Assembly (NCBI RefSeq): GCF_004745645.1
Contig: NZ_SRMB01000003.1
Location: 558,001-622,000 of the forward strand
Direction of reading: 5' to 3'
From: Hymenobacter metallicola
GTDB lineage: Bacteria; Bacteroidota; Bacteroidia; Cytophagales; Hymenobacteraceae
Length of the DNA: 64,000 nucleotides
How positions within the stretch are numbered: position 1 is the stretch's first letter; each line of letters starts with the position of its first letter. The position numbers were made by a program, and so were the translations under genes. Of this stretch, positions 35,056 to 42,882 are shown one piece after another. Under the pieces are notes generated by a model that had not been told where the DNA came from, did no database searches, and saw only the letters and a list, made by a program, of their open reading frames with translations.

Positions 35056-35129
35056 TTATCCACTAAAATGGCGGGCTACTAAGCACTTATCAACTTATCC
35101 ACAGGCAAAAGCCATAATTTTGTGGATAA
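35056..35129. other. DnaA-box cluster (inverted perfect pair)
   Basis: Perfect boxes TTATCCACA at 35095-35103 and TGTGGATAA at 35121-35129 face each other across 17 bases, and TTATCCACT (one mismatch) lies at 35056-35064. All are in the PiT-35138 intergenic region. It could be a DnaA-titration or reactivation site, or an outlier of the 42.4 kb origin cluster. Confidence 0.6.
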
Positions 35130-35137
35130 CTCTGACC

Positions 35138-35623
35138 CTAGCTGGGCCATTGCACCTCCAGGTCGTCGCTGATGAAGACGCCGAAATTGACGAACTGCAA
35201 CTGGTCCTCATCAAAGTAAAGGTCAATCATTTCCTTTTCGTAGGACAGGCGGGTTTCGCCGGTATCCATGCGCTCTACCTCCGTCGACTCAAGGCCGTTC
35301 TGGCGCATAATCTCCTGAATCTCATCTACCGACTTGCCGTGAATGGGCTGGCCGAAGATGCGCAGACCCGGGTGGTCGGTTTCGATGCAGCTCAGGCGGA
35401 AATCGTCTTCCCGGTCGAAGTACAGGGAGTAGCCTTCCTCGAGGTAATTCCAGGCCTGGTGCTCAAACTCGTCGTCGTCCTCCGACTCTTCAATTTCCTC
35501 CGGCTCACCCATCAGGGCACGTACCTCGTCCTGAGTGGCGCCGAATTTCAGCGGGCCCATGCCGGTGCCCAGAATGATTTCGTTTTCTTCGGTGCTGCTG
35601 GGTTGTGGTTGGATGGTCTGCAT
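35138..35623 (-). CDS. Acidic protein of unknown function
   Basis: A 161-residue, strongly acidic cytosolic protein with no signal or membrane segment. It has two repeats of the form xxGxxxxGAtxdEvxxlmGxPee (GMGPLKFGATQDEVRALMGEPEEIEE and FGQPIHGKSVDEIQEIMRQNG), followed by strand-rich sequence (DLYFDEDQLQFVNFGVFISDD). This resembles the BLIP/SmpA or SMI1-like folds loosely, but I do not recognise the family. It is a single gene whose start lies 79 bases from the DUF4385 stop codon. Confidence 0.7.
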   Translation of the reverse strand: MQTIQPQPSSTEENEIILGTGMGPLKFGATQDEVRALMGEPEEIEESEDDDEFEHQAWNYLEEGYSLYFDREDDFRLSCIETDHPGLRIFGQPIHGKSVDEIQEIMRQNGLESTEVERMDTGETRLSYEKEMIDLYFDEDQLQFVNFGVFISDDLEVQWPS

Positions 35624-35701
35624 AGCGGGTTTGTTTCGGTGGTTGAATGCCTGAATTCGGTTGGGTTGCTGAATTCGGATTTAAAGGTAGGTATTCGGGA
35701 A

Positions 35702-36193
35702 TCACTTGCCGTAACGAGCCTCAAATTCGGCCCGCTGCTGCACGTAATCGGGGTGGCGCTTGGCCTCGTCCCACTTCTGCTTGAAGATGGCCGCAGCGGC
35801 CGCCTTTTCGGGGTCCTCGGGCGAGCGGGGTAATTCCTCCCTCCCATGCGCTCCACTCTGGCCTTTCTTATCGGCCGGTACGGGGCCGTCGTACTTCTTG
35901 CCGCCACGGTGGTTGGCATAGCGCCGGGCCCGGGTAAAGCCCATCTGGATGAATTTGCGGGCCATGTCGGCCCCCACGAAATCGTGGGCTTTCAGGTAGT
36001 TCAGAAACAACTGGTAGATCTGCTCCGACGATTCGCGGGCTACTTCGGGGGTACGGAAACGCCAGTAGGGCAGAATTTCCGATTTGTAGGGTTCTACCAG
36101 CAGCACGCCCTGCTCGCCCTTGCCCACGCGGTAGAGTTCCGGGTGCTGGCGGAAATCGGTGGTTTTGAAGTCGAGGGTATAATCGAAGGGCAT
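35702..36193 (-). CDS. DUF4385 protein
   Basis: Start at ATG 36193 (MPFDYTLDFKTTDFRQHPELYRVG) gives 163 residues; upstream in-frame sequence to 36247 is not conserved in style. The protein has the DUF4385 hallmarks GEQGVLLVEPYKSEILPYW, RESSEQIYQLFLNYLKAHDFVGADMARKFIQMGFTRARRYANH. It is predicted soluble, with a basic centre and a charged helical tail. No biochemical function is known for the family. It lies downstream of the peptide cluster, separated by a terminator. Confidence 0.85.
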   Translation of the reverse strand: MPFDYTLDFKTTDFRQHPELYRVGKGEQGVLLVEPYKSEILPYWRFRTPEVARESSEQIYQLFLNYLKAHDFVGADMARKFIQMGFTRARRYANHRGGKKYDGPVPADKKGQSGAHGREELPRSPEDPEKAAAAAIFKQKWDEAKRHPDYVQQRAEFEARYGK

Positions 36194-36385
36194 GGGCAGC
36201 AAACGGTGGGAAAAAGCATATACGGCCAAACCCGGGCCGCGGACCAATACGGCCGCTTTTCCACGAGCTTGGGCTATGCAAGAACCTGCTTAGAGAACCT
36301 GAATGAGCAAGATGAACCGAGCCGAAGTTGCTACGTGCACGCGGTAGAACGAAGCAGGCGCTGAGGTGCGAACCGACAAGAAAAT

Positions 36386-36412
36386 AGCCCCGCCGGAGAA
36401 TCCGACGAGGCT
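36386..36412 (-). terminator. Terminator of the peptide cluster
   Basis: AGCCCCGCCGGA / TCCGACGAGGCT (two wobble pairs) with a 3-base loop, followed on the minus strand by ATTTTCTTG, 70 bases past the first precursor gene. Confidence 0.6.
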
Positions 36413-36483
36413 ACGTGGTAGTGGTAGAGCCACAGGACGAGCGGGTGAGAAGAGTACTACAACCGCTATTCTGCAGGCTACAC

Positions 36484-36657
36484 TTACTCGGATACTTCTA
36501 CTTCCATGGGGCAATTTGTCCGGCCGGCGTAGTTGCCACAGCCCCACATATCCAGATCGGACAGGGTTTCGAGGCGCTGCTCCAGCTCCTCTACTTCGAA
36601 CAAGCTAGTAACCTGTTCGTTAGCGACGTTAGTCGTGGTTAGAAAAGAATTTTCCAT
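36484..36657 (-). CDS. Putative RiPP-like precursor peptide 1
   Basis: A 57-residue peptide starting at ATG 36657 (MENSFLTTTN). The leader-like N-terminal half contains LFEVEELEQRLE at about 19-30, almost the same as in the other two peptides of the cluster. The C-terminal core, MWGCGNYAGRTNCPMEVEVSE, has two Cys (40 and 49). No signal peptide is present; the leader is acidic and helical. The start is chosen because the shared motif lies at nearly the same offset as in precursor 2. The frame is open further upstream, but without resemblance. It is likely modified (disulfide or other) and cleaved at the leader; unproven. Confidence 0.7.
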   Translation of the reverse strand: MENSFLTTTNVANEQVTSLFEVEELEQRLETLSDLDMWGCGNYAGRTNCPMEVEVSE

Positions 36658-36741
36658 AAGTAGGAATAAGAATGAAGATGGTATGGGTTGGACAAGAAAT
36701 AACCGTCGACTAACCCAATTTAAGTGGACGGCAACAAAAGC

Positions 36742-36775
36742 ACTACCTACCTCCACGTCCACGTGGGTAGGTGGT
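36742..36775 (-). terminator. Hairpin between MauE-Trx gene and precursor 1
   Basis: Arms ACTACCTACC and GGTAGGTGGT around a GC-rich loop with its own palindrome, 85 bases past the MauE-Trx stop. On the minus strand TTTTGTT follows, suggesting partial termination within the cluster. Confidence 0.5.
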
Positions 36776-36859
36776 TTTATGACTGCACCCCGCCCAATAC
36801 GCTCCTAGCGGCCGTCAGCGCATAGATCTGAGCAGCCCCAAGCCTGCTAAGGCACCACG

Positions 36860-37765
36860 TTAGCGGGGGGTGCCTACGGCTACTTCACGCAGCCGCAAGG
36901 CTTTCGAGAGGGCGTCGTCCAAGGGCTCAGCCGAGTTCAGCACTGCCCTGATGGTATCCTGTTTAACCACAACAACGGTGGGAACCTGGTTGGTAAGCTG
37001 CCGCATTTCTGCATCAGGCACCGTATGAATAGCAAATGACGGCGCAAAGTGGCGCATATACTTTTGCTGCTCCTCGGCCGGGCCGCGGGGGCTAAGGGCA
37101 ACAATCTTGCTCACCAAACCAGTCTTTTGGTAGTTGAGCAGGGTGGGAGTTGCCGCCCAGCAGTGCGGGCAGGTGGGCCGGAAAATAAAGACCAAATACG
37201 TAGCTTGATGGGGGGAGCAATACGGGGCAAGCGCCGTGGCCCGCACAGCTTGGCCGGGCGCTAAGAATACCTGGGGAGTGTAGCGGGACCCGACTGCCAG
37301 AAATGAGCCGAGCGTGACGCCGCTCACTACCAGCAGCTGCCAGCGGGCGGGTGGAGAAGCTGGCTCCGGGGCGGCCCGGTAGAGGCCAGCAGCCAGCAGC
37401 AGCAGCAGGCCATTACGCCCAAATGCCAGCCAAGGCGGCATTTGCAGGGCCGTGAAAGCCCCAAAACACCCGCAGTCCGTAACTCCGTGCCCCAGGTAGC
37501 CATAGGCAAAGAATAGAGTGAACATAACTAGCAGGGCCAGGGCCGCTGCCGCTAAAAGCCGAACGTGTATCCGTAGCAGCAAGCCTACGCCCAGAGCCAG
37601 CTCGACAGTCGTGAGCAAGGGAGCCGCAAAGCGTAGCTTGGGAAGCCCATAGGCAACAATAGTATCCGCAAACTGGGCCTGATCTAAAGCCTTGCCTACC
37701 CCCGAAACCAGAAAGAAGACACCGATTATTCCTGCGGTCAGGACCACTGGCCTGGAGTACTTCAT
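36860..37765 (-). CDS. MauE/DoxX-type membrane protein fused to thioredoxin-like domain
   Basis: A 301-residue protein with four N-terminal membrane helices (residues about 8-125) of the MauE/DoxX redox family, including DCGCFG at 97-102. A linking helix at about 143-160 follows. The C-terminal thioredoxin-like domain bears a CPHC motif at 199-202 (FIFRPTCPHCWAATPTLL) and a cis-Pro region NQVPTVVVVK. The fusion looks like a one-chain relay for disulfide exchange across the cytoplasmic membrane, analogous to MauE with MauD/DsbA. It lies between two precursor genes whose cores have paired Cys, making it a candidate to form disulfides in them. Confidence 0.85.
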   Translation of the reverse strand: MKYSRPVVLTAGIIGVFFLVSGVGKALDQAQFADTIVAYGLPKLRFAAPLLTTVELALGVGLLLRIHVRLLAAAALALLVMFTLFFAYGYLGHGVTDCGCFGAFTALQMPPWLAFGRNGLLLLLAAGLYRAAPEPASPPARWQLLVVSGVTLGSFLAVGSRYTPQVFLAPGQAVRATALAPYCSPHQATYLVFIFRPTCPHCWAATPTLLNYQKTGLVSKIVALSPRGPAEEQQKYMRHFAPSFAIHTVPDAEMRQLTNQVPTVVVVKQDTIRAVLNSAEPLDDALSKALRLREVAVGTPR

Positions 37766-37918
37766 AGAGGAAGAAGTAAATAACAGATAGCAAAACAGGC
37801 GGATCGGGGATGCGCCCTATTGCCCCACCACAACCCATTAATCTTTATTGAACTAAGGCTGCCGGTAGCTCATCTGCTTGTCAGACTCGGCGCCTTGGGG
37901 CGAAAGAGGAATGAATCA

Positions 37919-37962
37919 GGCGGCAGCTCTGCCACCTCAGGACTGAGAGCAAAGCTGCCGCC
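37919..37962 (-). terminator. Hairpin after precursor 2
   Basis: GGCGGCAGCT / AGCTGCCGCC outer stem with an inner CTG/CAG stem, 30 bases past the precursor 2 stop. It may reduce read-through into the MauE-Trx gene. Confidence 0.5.
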
Positions 37963-37991
37963 GATTCTACCTCACAGAAGGTGACTCAGTG

Positions 37992-38156
37992 CTACTGCAC
38001 GCAGCCATTACCGCCGTTAGAAACGTCGTTGCAGTCAGTTACCTGCCACATTTGAACGGTTTCAAGACGCTGCTCGAGTTCTTCGGTTTCGAAGAGGTTC
38101 GTCAGTTGAGCATCGGCCAGGCGGCCTTCCGAGAGGGTGTTGGGGGTGGTTTGCAT
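37992..38156 (-). CDS. Putative RiPP-like precursor peptide 2
   Basis: A 54-residue peptide starting at ATG 38156 (MQTTPNTLSE). The leader contains LFETEELEQRLE (21-32), the core is MWQVTDCNDVSNGGNGCVQ with Cys 42 and 52. It aligns without gaps to the frameshifted copy at 38338-38479 (GRLADAQLTNLFETEELEQRL against GRVASAPLPHLFATVELEQRL, quoted in two parts). The start fits because a run of A/T-rich sequence precedes it and the aligned copies begin at the same offset. No family match is known to me; it is a candidate peptide natural product. Confidence 0.7.
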   Translation of the reverse strand: MQTTPNTLSEGRLADAQLTNLFETEELEQRLETVQMWQVTDCNDVSNGGNGCVQ

Positions 38157-38337
38157 AAAAAAATAAAAAAGAAATGATGAATAAGCAGGTAGAAAGAACA
38201 CCGGATTTCCCTGCATTAAAAATGCCGGTGGTAATAGCTAACATGAATTCTGGACGGAGTCAGAGCATGCCCCCACTCGTTATCGGGCACTAGGTTGTAA
38301 CAGCTTGCAGCCCCTGAGGTACCCCGCAACTATTGTT

Positions 38338-38479
38338 TTACTGGGCCCACTCGTCATAGTAATTATCCCGTGCGCTAACCAGTACAAGGCGCTGCTCCAG
38401 CTCTACGGTTGCAAAAAGATGAGGCAACGGGGCAGAGGCCACGCGGCCTTTTTATAAAAGTGTTGCTAGCAGTTGCCAT
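38338..38479 (-). pseudogene. Frameshifted precursor peptide 3
   Basis: ATG at 38479 opens MATASNTFIK and then leaves the frame. Removing one A from the A5 run at about 38449-38453 restores GRVASAPLPHLFATVELEQRL and a C terminus ending NYYDEWAQ before TAA at 38338. The repaired 46-residue peptide aligns without gaps to precursor 2 through the leader. Its core lacks Cys. It may be a decayed copy, a programmed frameshift or a sequence error; the length is 142 bases, one more than a multiple of three. Confidence 0.6.
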
Positions 38480-38633
38480 AAAAATTAAAATAGAATGATA
38501 AAAACGACTACATAGAACGCTGGCACTGCTTTACGCTGAGCGACCAGCCAGGAAATAATATCCAGAAGCAAGGACTCCTGTTTTAGACAGATAAGCTGTA
38601 GTAACCCTGAGCGCCCAAACAGAAGTAGAACTT

Positions 38634-39851
38634 TTAGGCCTCTATAGCCGCCTTCTTTTGACTGCTCTGCCAAGTAGTAAGCGTGATAAATAAATAGCGC
38701 ATTGCCAGCACGTAAAAAGAGGCAATAATGATCGGGATTTGTTTTAAATCAGCTAACGACAACATACCGACGGTTAGCTTACCTAATAGCGCGGTTACAA
38801 GCAGCGGAAATTGTACGAACTGGTCACCGTAGCGCACGGCAGTAAAGGCAGCAAAGGCAATAAATAATAAGCTGTTGGCTGCACCATACAGGAATAAAAA
38901 GAACTGTTTGCCGACTAGCACTCGGCCCCGGCTGCTCCACACGAGCTCCAATCCGCGTAGCGAAAGGCTACGTTTCACAACTTGCGCGGCCTTCTGCTGC
39001 AGATTAGGCGTGTTCAGCAGGTCGGAAAGCAACCAGTAGCCGTCGTGACGAACGAAAGGATTGAATTGCCACAGTGCGACGGCCATCGTAGCCGTAGCCG
39101 CTAGTAGCAGAGGGGAAAAAGAGGTGGCTAAATACCCGACGGCCAACAGACCGGCATACAGGGTCTGGCTGAAGATTCCTCCCAGGTTGACAATAATGCG
39201 GCGTTGTCTGTTCGTCTGCCACACGTTGGTAACGTCGGCGTACAGGGCCGGAATAATGAATAAATAAAATCCGAAGCCTATGCCCCCGTGCCGAATACCG
39301 AAGCGCCGGCAGGCGGCAATATGCCCCAGTTCGTGGATGAAAAAGGAGAAGTAGAGCAGGGGTAAGATAATCCAGTAGCGGGAGCCACTAGGTAGGAGAG
39401 CAGATGAGTTGCCCAGATAAACTATTAGCAGGAAAGCCAGCAGCAGGAAAAAAATAGGCCAGAACAGCTGGGGCGCGTAGAATACTCGCAGCGGGGCGGC
39501 ACATATTGCTGCTATCTTAGCCGACAGCAGCTCCATTTTCAACCGGATGTAGTTAGAGCCGGCTACCGCTTTGTCTTCCTTCTGATCGTGGGTTAAAATG
39601 CCGTAGCCGCCAAAACGGGCCTGTAGCAGGGTAGCAAACTCCCCACCGGAGAGGTTAGCCCGAAACCGGACATTAAACCGGGCACAGGCTTGATCCATCG
39701 ACTCGGCAGTACGCAGCAAGCTGAACAACTCCTCGGTATCCTTATTCACCAGCAGGTTGTGCCCCGTGTCCGTATTGATCAGCCAGCGCTGCTCATCAAA
39801 TGGCATGAGCTGAACATTTTCTCGCAAAAGCATGGCAGGTTGATTAAGCAT
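38634..39851 (-). CDS. PqqD-like/M50 membrane zinc metalloprotease
   Basis: A 405-residue protein. Residues 10-90 resemble a PqqD/RRE-like peptide-recognition region (LLRENVQLMPFDEQRWLI...NKDTEELFSLL). From about 115 on it is membrane-embedded: HELGH at 173-177 (FFIHELGHIAACRRFG) gives two zinc ligands and the third is the Asp in NPFVRHDGYW (264-273), as in S2P/SpoIVFB and YydH-like peptide zinc metalloproteases. Its start overlaps the cyclase-like gene stop by 8 bases. It is a candidate to recognise leaders of the cluster's peptides and cleave or process them in the membrane. An alternative ATG lies at 39833. Confidence 0.85.
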   Translation of the reverse strand: MLNQPAMLLRENVQLMPFDEQRWLINTDTGHNLLVNKDTEELFSLLRTAESMDQACARFNVRFRANLSGGEFATLLQARFGGYGILTHDQKEDKAVAGSNYIRLKMELLSAKIAAICAAPLRVFYAPQLFWPIFFLLLAFLLIVYLGNSSALLPSGSRYWIILPLLYFSFFIHELGHIAACRRFGIRHGGIGFGFYLFIIPALYADVTNVWQTNRQRRIIVNLGGIFSQTLYAGLLAVGYLATSFSPLLLAATATMAVALWQFNPFVRHDGYWLLSDLLNTPNLQQKAAQVVKRSLSLRGLELVWSSRGRVLVGKQFFLFLYGAANSLLFIAFAAFTAVRYGDQFVQFPLLVTALLGKLTVGMLSLADLKQIPIIIASFYVLAMRYLFITLTTWQSSQKKAAIEA

Positions 39852-41802
39852 ATGCGGGAAGAGCCACCATCGTTTTGGCGTATGTACTCAAGGCATTGAG
39901 GGCAGTACTGGTGGTGAAAATCCGGTTGTGGTCATCCACCTCGATGTCAGTGCCAAAGGAGCTCAAACGCCACCGCTTCACGGTAGCCGGGTCGGCCACA
40001 TCGGTAGCGGGCACCCGCAGAATGCGCGTGGTCAGCCAGCTACCATCACTCATCTGCTGGCTTAGCAGCCACTGGGCACCCCGCTCCACGGCGGCCGAGT
40101 AGTCTTGGCTGGAATTCACCAGTAGCGCCTTAAGGGCTAGTGCGGTGAAAAAAGCGCTGGGCTGCTGGGCGTTGGTTTGCCCGTACCATGCCCCATTATC
40201 GGACTGCTGGGCTGCCAGCCAGCGCAATCCGGCTTCCCGACACGCGTCGTGCTCGGCTACCGGGGCCAGGGCCAGGATGGCGAAAGCAGTAGCATAGATG
40301 GGGCTGGTCCACCAATAAGAGTTCCAATAGCCCGCGGGGTGCTGGTGACGAGCCAGGTAGCGGCAGCTCAGCTGATACTGCGGCTCGAGCTCCTTGTAGA
40401 GCCGCAGAACATAGGCGGCGGCGGCCGTAACACAGAGCTTGGGAGTAAGCCAAGCGGCCACGCTTACGTGCTTGGGCAGCTTCATGATGTTGCGCAGGCG
40501 GGTCTCATCCCGGTACGTCACCCATCCCCCGTCCGCATCCATAAATTCCAGCCAGGTGCTGATTTGCTGAGGAGAGGTTTCGCCCCAGACTTTACGGCGC
40601 AGCCCCATACTAAAATTGGTCGAGTCGCCGTCCTGCATGATGCCCTCATTGTAGGAAGGAGGCAGCAAAAAGGAGGCATCGAAAGCTTCGTGCGCCGCGG
40701 TGAGGCCGATTTTGGTTTCGGCAAGCAGCAGGCCCGCATAGGCGGTGGTCCACATCTTGCTTTGTCCGGCACTGGTCAAAAAGTCCAGCCAGCACCCCTG
40801 AGCGTCGCGGCTGGCCTGCAAATGCCGCAGGGCCATTGCCGCGGCGGTCTGTACTGTTGGTAGCGTCAGGTCTGGGTGCTCAGCATGGAAGGGAGTAAAG
40901 CTTTTACGGGCCTTCACCCGCGTTTTTTCCAACAACTGTGCTACCTCATGCTGGTAAATATTGCAGCCATCGAGTTGCTGCTGCACATAAAGCGCCAACT
41001 CCGTGAGGCCGAGCGAGTGAGCTATAGCCACACTCTGACCGAAGTGCTGACTGCTGCGGTCCAGCAAATGCTGGGCAATGCCTGACGTAAAACAGTGCTG
41101 ATAAAGTTCTCCCACCGAAAGCCGACTTCCTTCGAGCTGCTTATCTCTCAGATACTTTTCAACCAGGAAATGAGCATACGTAAACTGCCCATCCAGCCAG
41201 TCCTGTTTGAAATCCTGGATATCATCCAAGTACTGAATTGCAATGTGCAAATGCTGCAAGCAGCGCTGCACCTCTTCTACCGGCCCGGTATTGTTGTTCA
41301 GTCTGCACATAGCATGCGCCATGGCATAGCAAATAGCGGATTTGTCACCAGCTATTTCTTCAAATAGACTTTCGGAGAAAACCGCACGCGCAGCCGACAT
41401 TTCCTTCTCGCGCATAGTAGCTGCTACGTACTGCTTTTTACACAGCGCAAAGGCGGCCCAGAAAGTGTCGTCGTTCGGAAAAAGTTGCGTTAAGCCACGC
41501 ACGGCCTGCTCATGCACGGCCAAGCAAGTGAATAACTGCTCAGCATACGCGGCGGTTGTACACGGCTTGTCTACTAACTGATCGACTAATAAAGTAAACC
41601 GGAAATACAGATAACTGTACCCGGTTAGATTCCGAAAGACTTCTTCTTGAACACGGGGAAATACAGGAGATAAAAAATGGGGTAACTGCAAATAAAAAGC
41701 ATGCTTATCCAGTAGGCTTTCCGCGGCTAATAGGCTCCCAATCTCGTGCTGTATCTGTAATGAAGAAATAAAGTCCTTTATAAGCTCTTTATAATGTTTC
41801 AA
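39844..41802 (-). CDS. Polyprenyl-synthase-like domain fused to squalene-hopene-cyclase-like alpha-toroid
   Basis: A ~652-residue protein. The frame is open to 41961 but no ATG exists; TTG at 41802 (LKHYKELIKDF) is my choice because the upstream 160 bases are AT-rich intergenic-like sequence. The N-terminal ~250 residues are alpha-helical with class I prenyl-synthase features: LLVDQLVDK (about 72-80) and HLHIAIQYLDDIQDF (DDIQD at about 193-197). The C-terminal half has QxxxGxW-type repeats (ASRDAQGCW, HPAGYW, SQQMSDGSW) and a DGDSTN motif where class II cyclases have DxDDTA. It is translationally coupled to the M50 gene. It may prenylate or cyclise an isoprenoid or modify the peptides; unproven. 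Confidence 0.75.
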   Translation of the reverse strand: MKHYKELIKDFISSLQIQHEIGSLLAAESLLDKHAFYLQLPHFLSPVFPRVQEEVFRNLTGYSYLYFRFTLLVDQLVDKPCTTAAYAEQLFTCLAVHEQAVRGLTQLFPNDDTFWAAFALCKKQYVAATMREKEMSAARAVFSESLFEEIAGDKSAICYAMAHAMCRLNNNTGPVEEVQRCLQHLHIAIQYLDDIQDFKQDWLDGQFTYAHFLVEKYLRDKQLEGSRLSVGELYQHCFTSGIAQHLLDRSSQHFGQSVAIAHSLGLTELALYVQQQLDGCNIYQHEVAQLLEKTRVKARKSFTPFHAEHPDLTLPTVQTAAAMALRHLQASRDAQGCWLDFLTSAGQSKMWTTAYAGLLLAETKIGLTAAHEAFDASFLLPPSYNEGIMQDGDSTNFSMGLRRKVWGETSPQQISTWLEFMDADGGWVTYRDETRLRNIMKLPKHVSVAAWLTPKLCVTAAAAYVLRLYKELEPQYQLSCRYLARHQHPAGYWNSYWWTSPIYATAFAILALAPVAEHDACREAGLRWLAAQQSDNGAWYGQTNAQQPSAFFTALALKALLVNSSQDYSAAVERGAQWLLSQQMSDGSWLTTRILRVPATDVADPATVKRWRLSSFGTDIEVDDHNRIFTTSTALNALSTYAKTMVALPAYA

Positions 41803-41961
41803 TGTTAAAATAATAATACATATGCTTATATAATCTCGGATGAAATATATGGAATGAATTCCCAATATCTTCTTACTGCCACATATATATTTATTTTCAA
41901 CAGGACCATATTTTATCTGTATTGGGCACCTGTTATGTATAAAATACTGTTTATCAAACAA

Positions 41962-42270
41962 TTAATCAACCGACACCTCCAACCGAGAAGATATTCCCTG
42001 CTCAGGACTTCCTGTGCAGGTTAAAATGAGCAGACCGGGCAAGGGCTCTGTAGCTGGCGATACGCTCAAGTGGTGGGTGCCTTGCCTGTGTTGCAGCTCC
42101 GCCCTGGGTGGCCCGTAGTTCGGCAGTAGCAGCCTTGGCCGGAGCTTGCTCACCTGAAGTGGATAACTAAGAGTAGGGGTACTGGCTGGGGTGAAATCGA
42201 CAACCCCGACGGTCCAATGCCAGCACTGCCTACAGATGGTCCGAACGTAACCGGCCGAGTCCGGACACAT
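41962..42270 (-). CDS. Doubtful small ORF next to the origin region
   Basis: A 102-codon frame from ATG 42270, ending at 41962 just where the open frame of the cyclase gene begins. The protein (MCPDSAGYVRT... SRLEVSVD) has a basic Arg/Leu-rich centre and a strand-like end (GLLILTCTGS). The end weakly resembles the C-terminal beta-sandwich of some glycosidases, so it may be a gene remnant. No family or ribosome-binding site is recognised, and it may not be expressed. Confidence 0.25.
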   Translation of the reverse strand: MCPDSAGYVRTICRQCWHWTVGVVDFTPASTPTLSYPLQVSKLRPRLLLPNYGPPRAELQHRQGTHHLSVSPATEPLPGLLILTCTGSPEQGISSRLEVSVD

Positions 42271-42377
42271 GAGCCGCTTGGCCAGAAGCGCTGCCCAGAC
42301 TGGTATGTGCAGACAGAAACGGAACTCTTCGAACGCAGAGCATTCCCAACCTTTTCCTTTTTGAAAGTGGCCCGAGC

Positions 42378-42882
42378 TTTTCCACAGGGTTAATAACTTT
42401 TGAATTAAATTTTTTAAAAGATTTCTCTTTGTCCCCAGTCGTTAGGGGTGTTTATAAGTGGATAAGAAAATATAGTTATACACAGGGCGGATAACTTGTG
42501 AACAAGAACGGGTTTATACACCGTCTGTCAACAGGGTGTGTGGATAGTAAAGTATACATTTTCAATGCGTTGTGATAATTATTCACAATTCACAGCGTTA
42601 TCCACGAATCCACAATTCACAGGTTTCGCCCTGTGTGGATTAGAGCATTTTTCGAGGAAAGTTATCCACCCTTATCCACGTCGGGAGTGTAGATAGAAGC
42701 CTCTGTGCTGGCTCCGGAACCGGCAAAAAAACTTTTCCGCAACTTCTCCACGGGTTATCCCCACGTTTCCCCAGCATTATCCACAGATTATTCCCCGAAG
42801 CACGAAATGCGCCTGAATGGCTGTGGAAAAAAATGTGGAAAGCACGTAGAATCCTGATCCTGAAAGCGCCCAATGTGGATAG
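42378..42882. other. oriC: Candidate chromosomal replication origin (oriC)
   Basis: DnaA boxes (TTATNCACA or one mismatch) at 42378, 42457, 42476, 42514, 42539, 42579, 42598, 42634, 42662, 42672, 42755, 42777, 42822 and 42874, on both strands. TTATCCACA at 42777-42785 is perfect; 42476 and 42579 match TTATNCACA exactly. An AT-rich tract at 42391-42430 (TAATAACTTTTGAATTAAAT and following) could be the unwinding element. No protein gene overlaps convincingly. recF and DUF721 lie 30 kb away, mnmG 4 kb away and parS 29 kb away. dnaA is not in the window, as is common in Bacteroidota. Gene-strand bias agrees left of it but not right. Confidence 0.75.
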
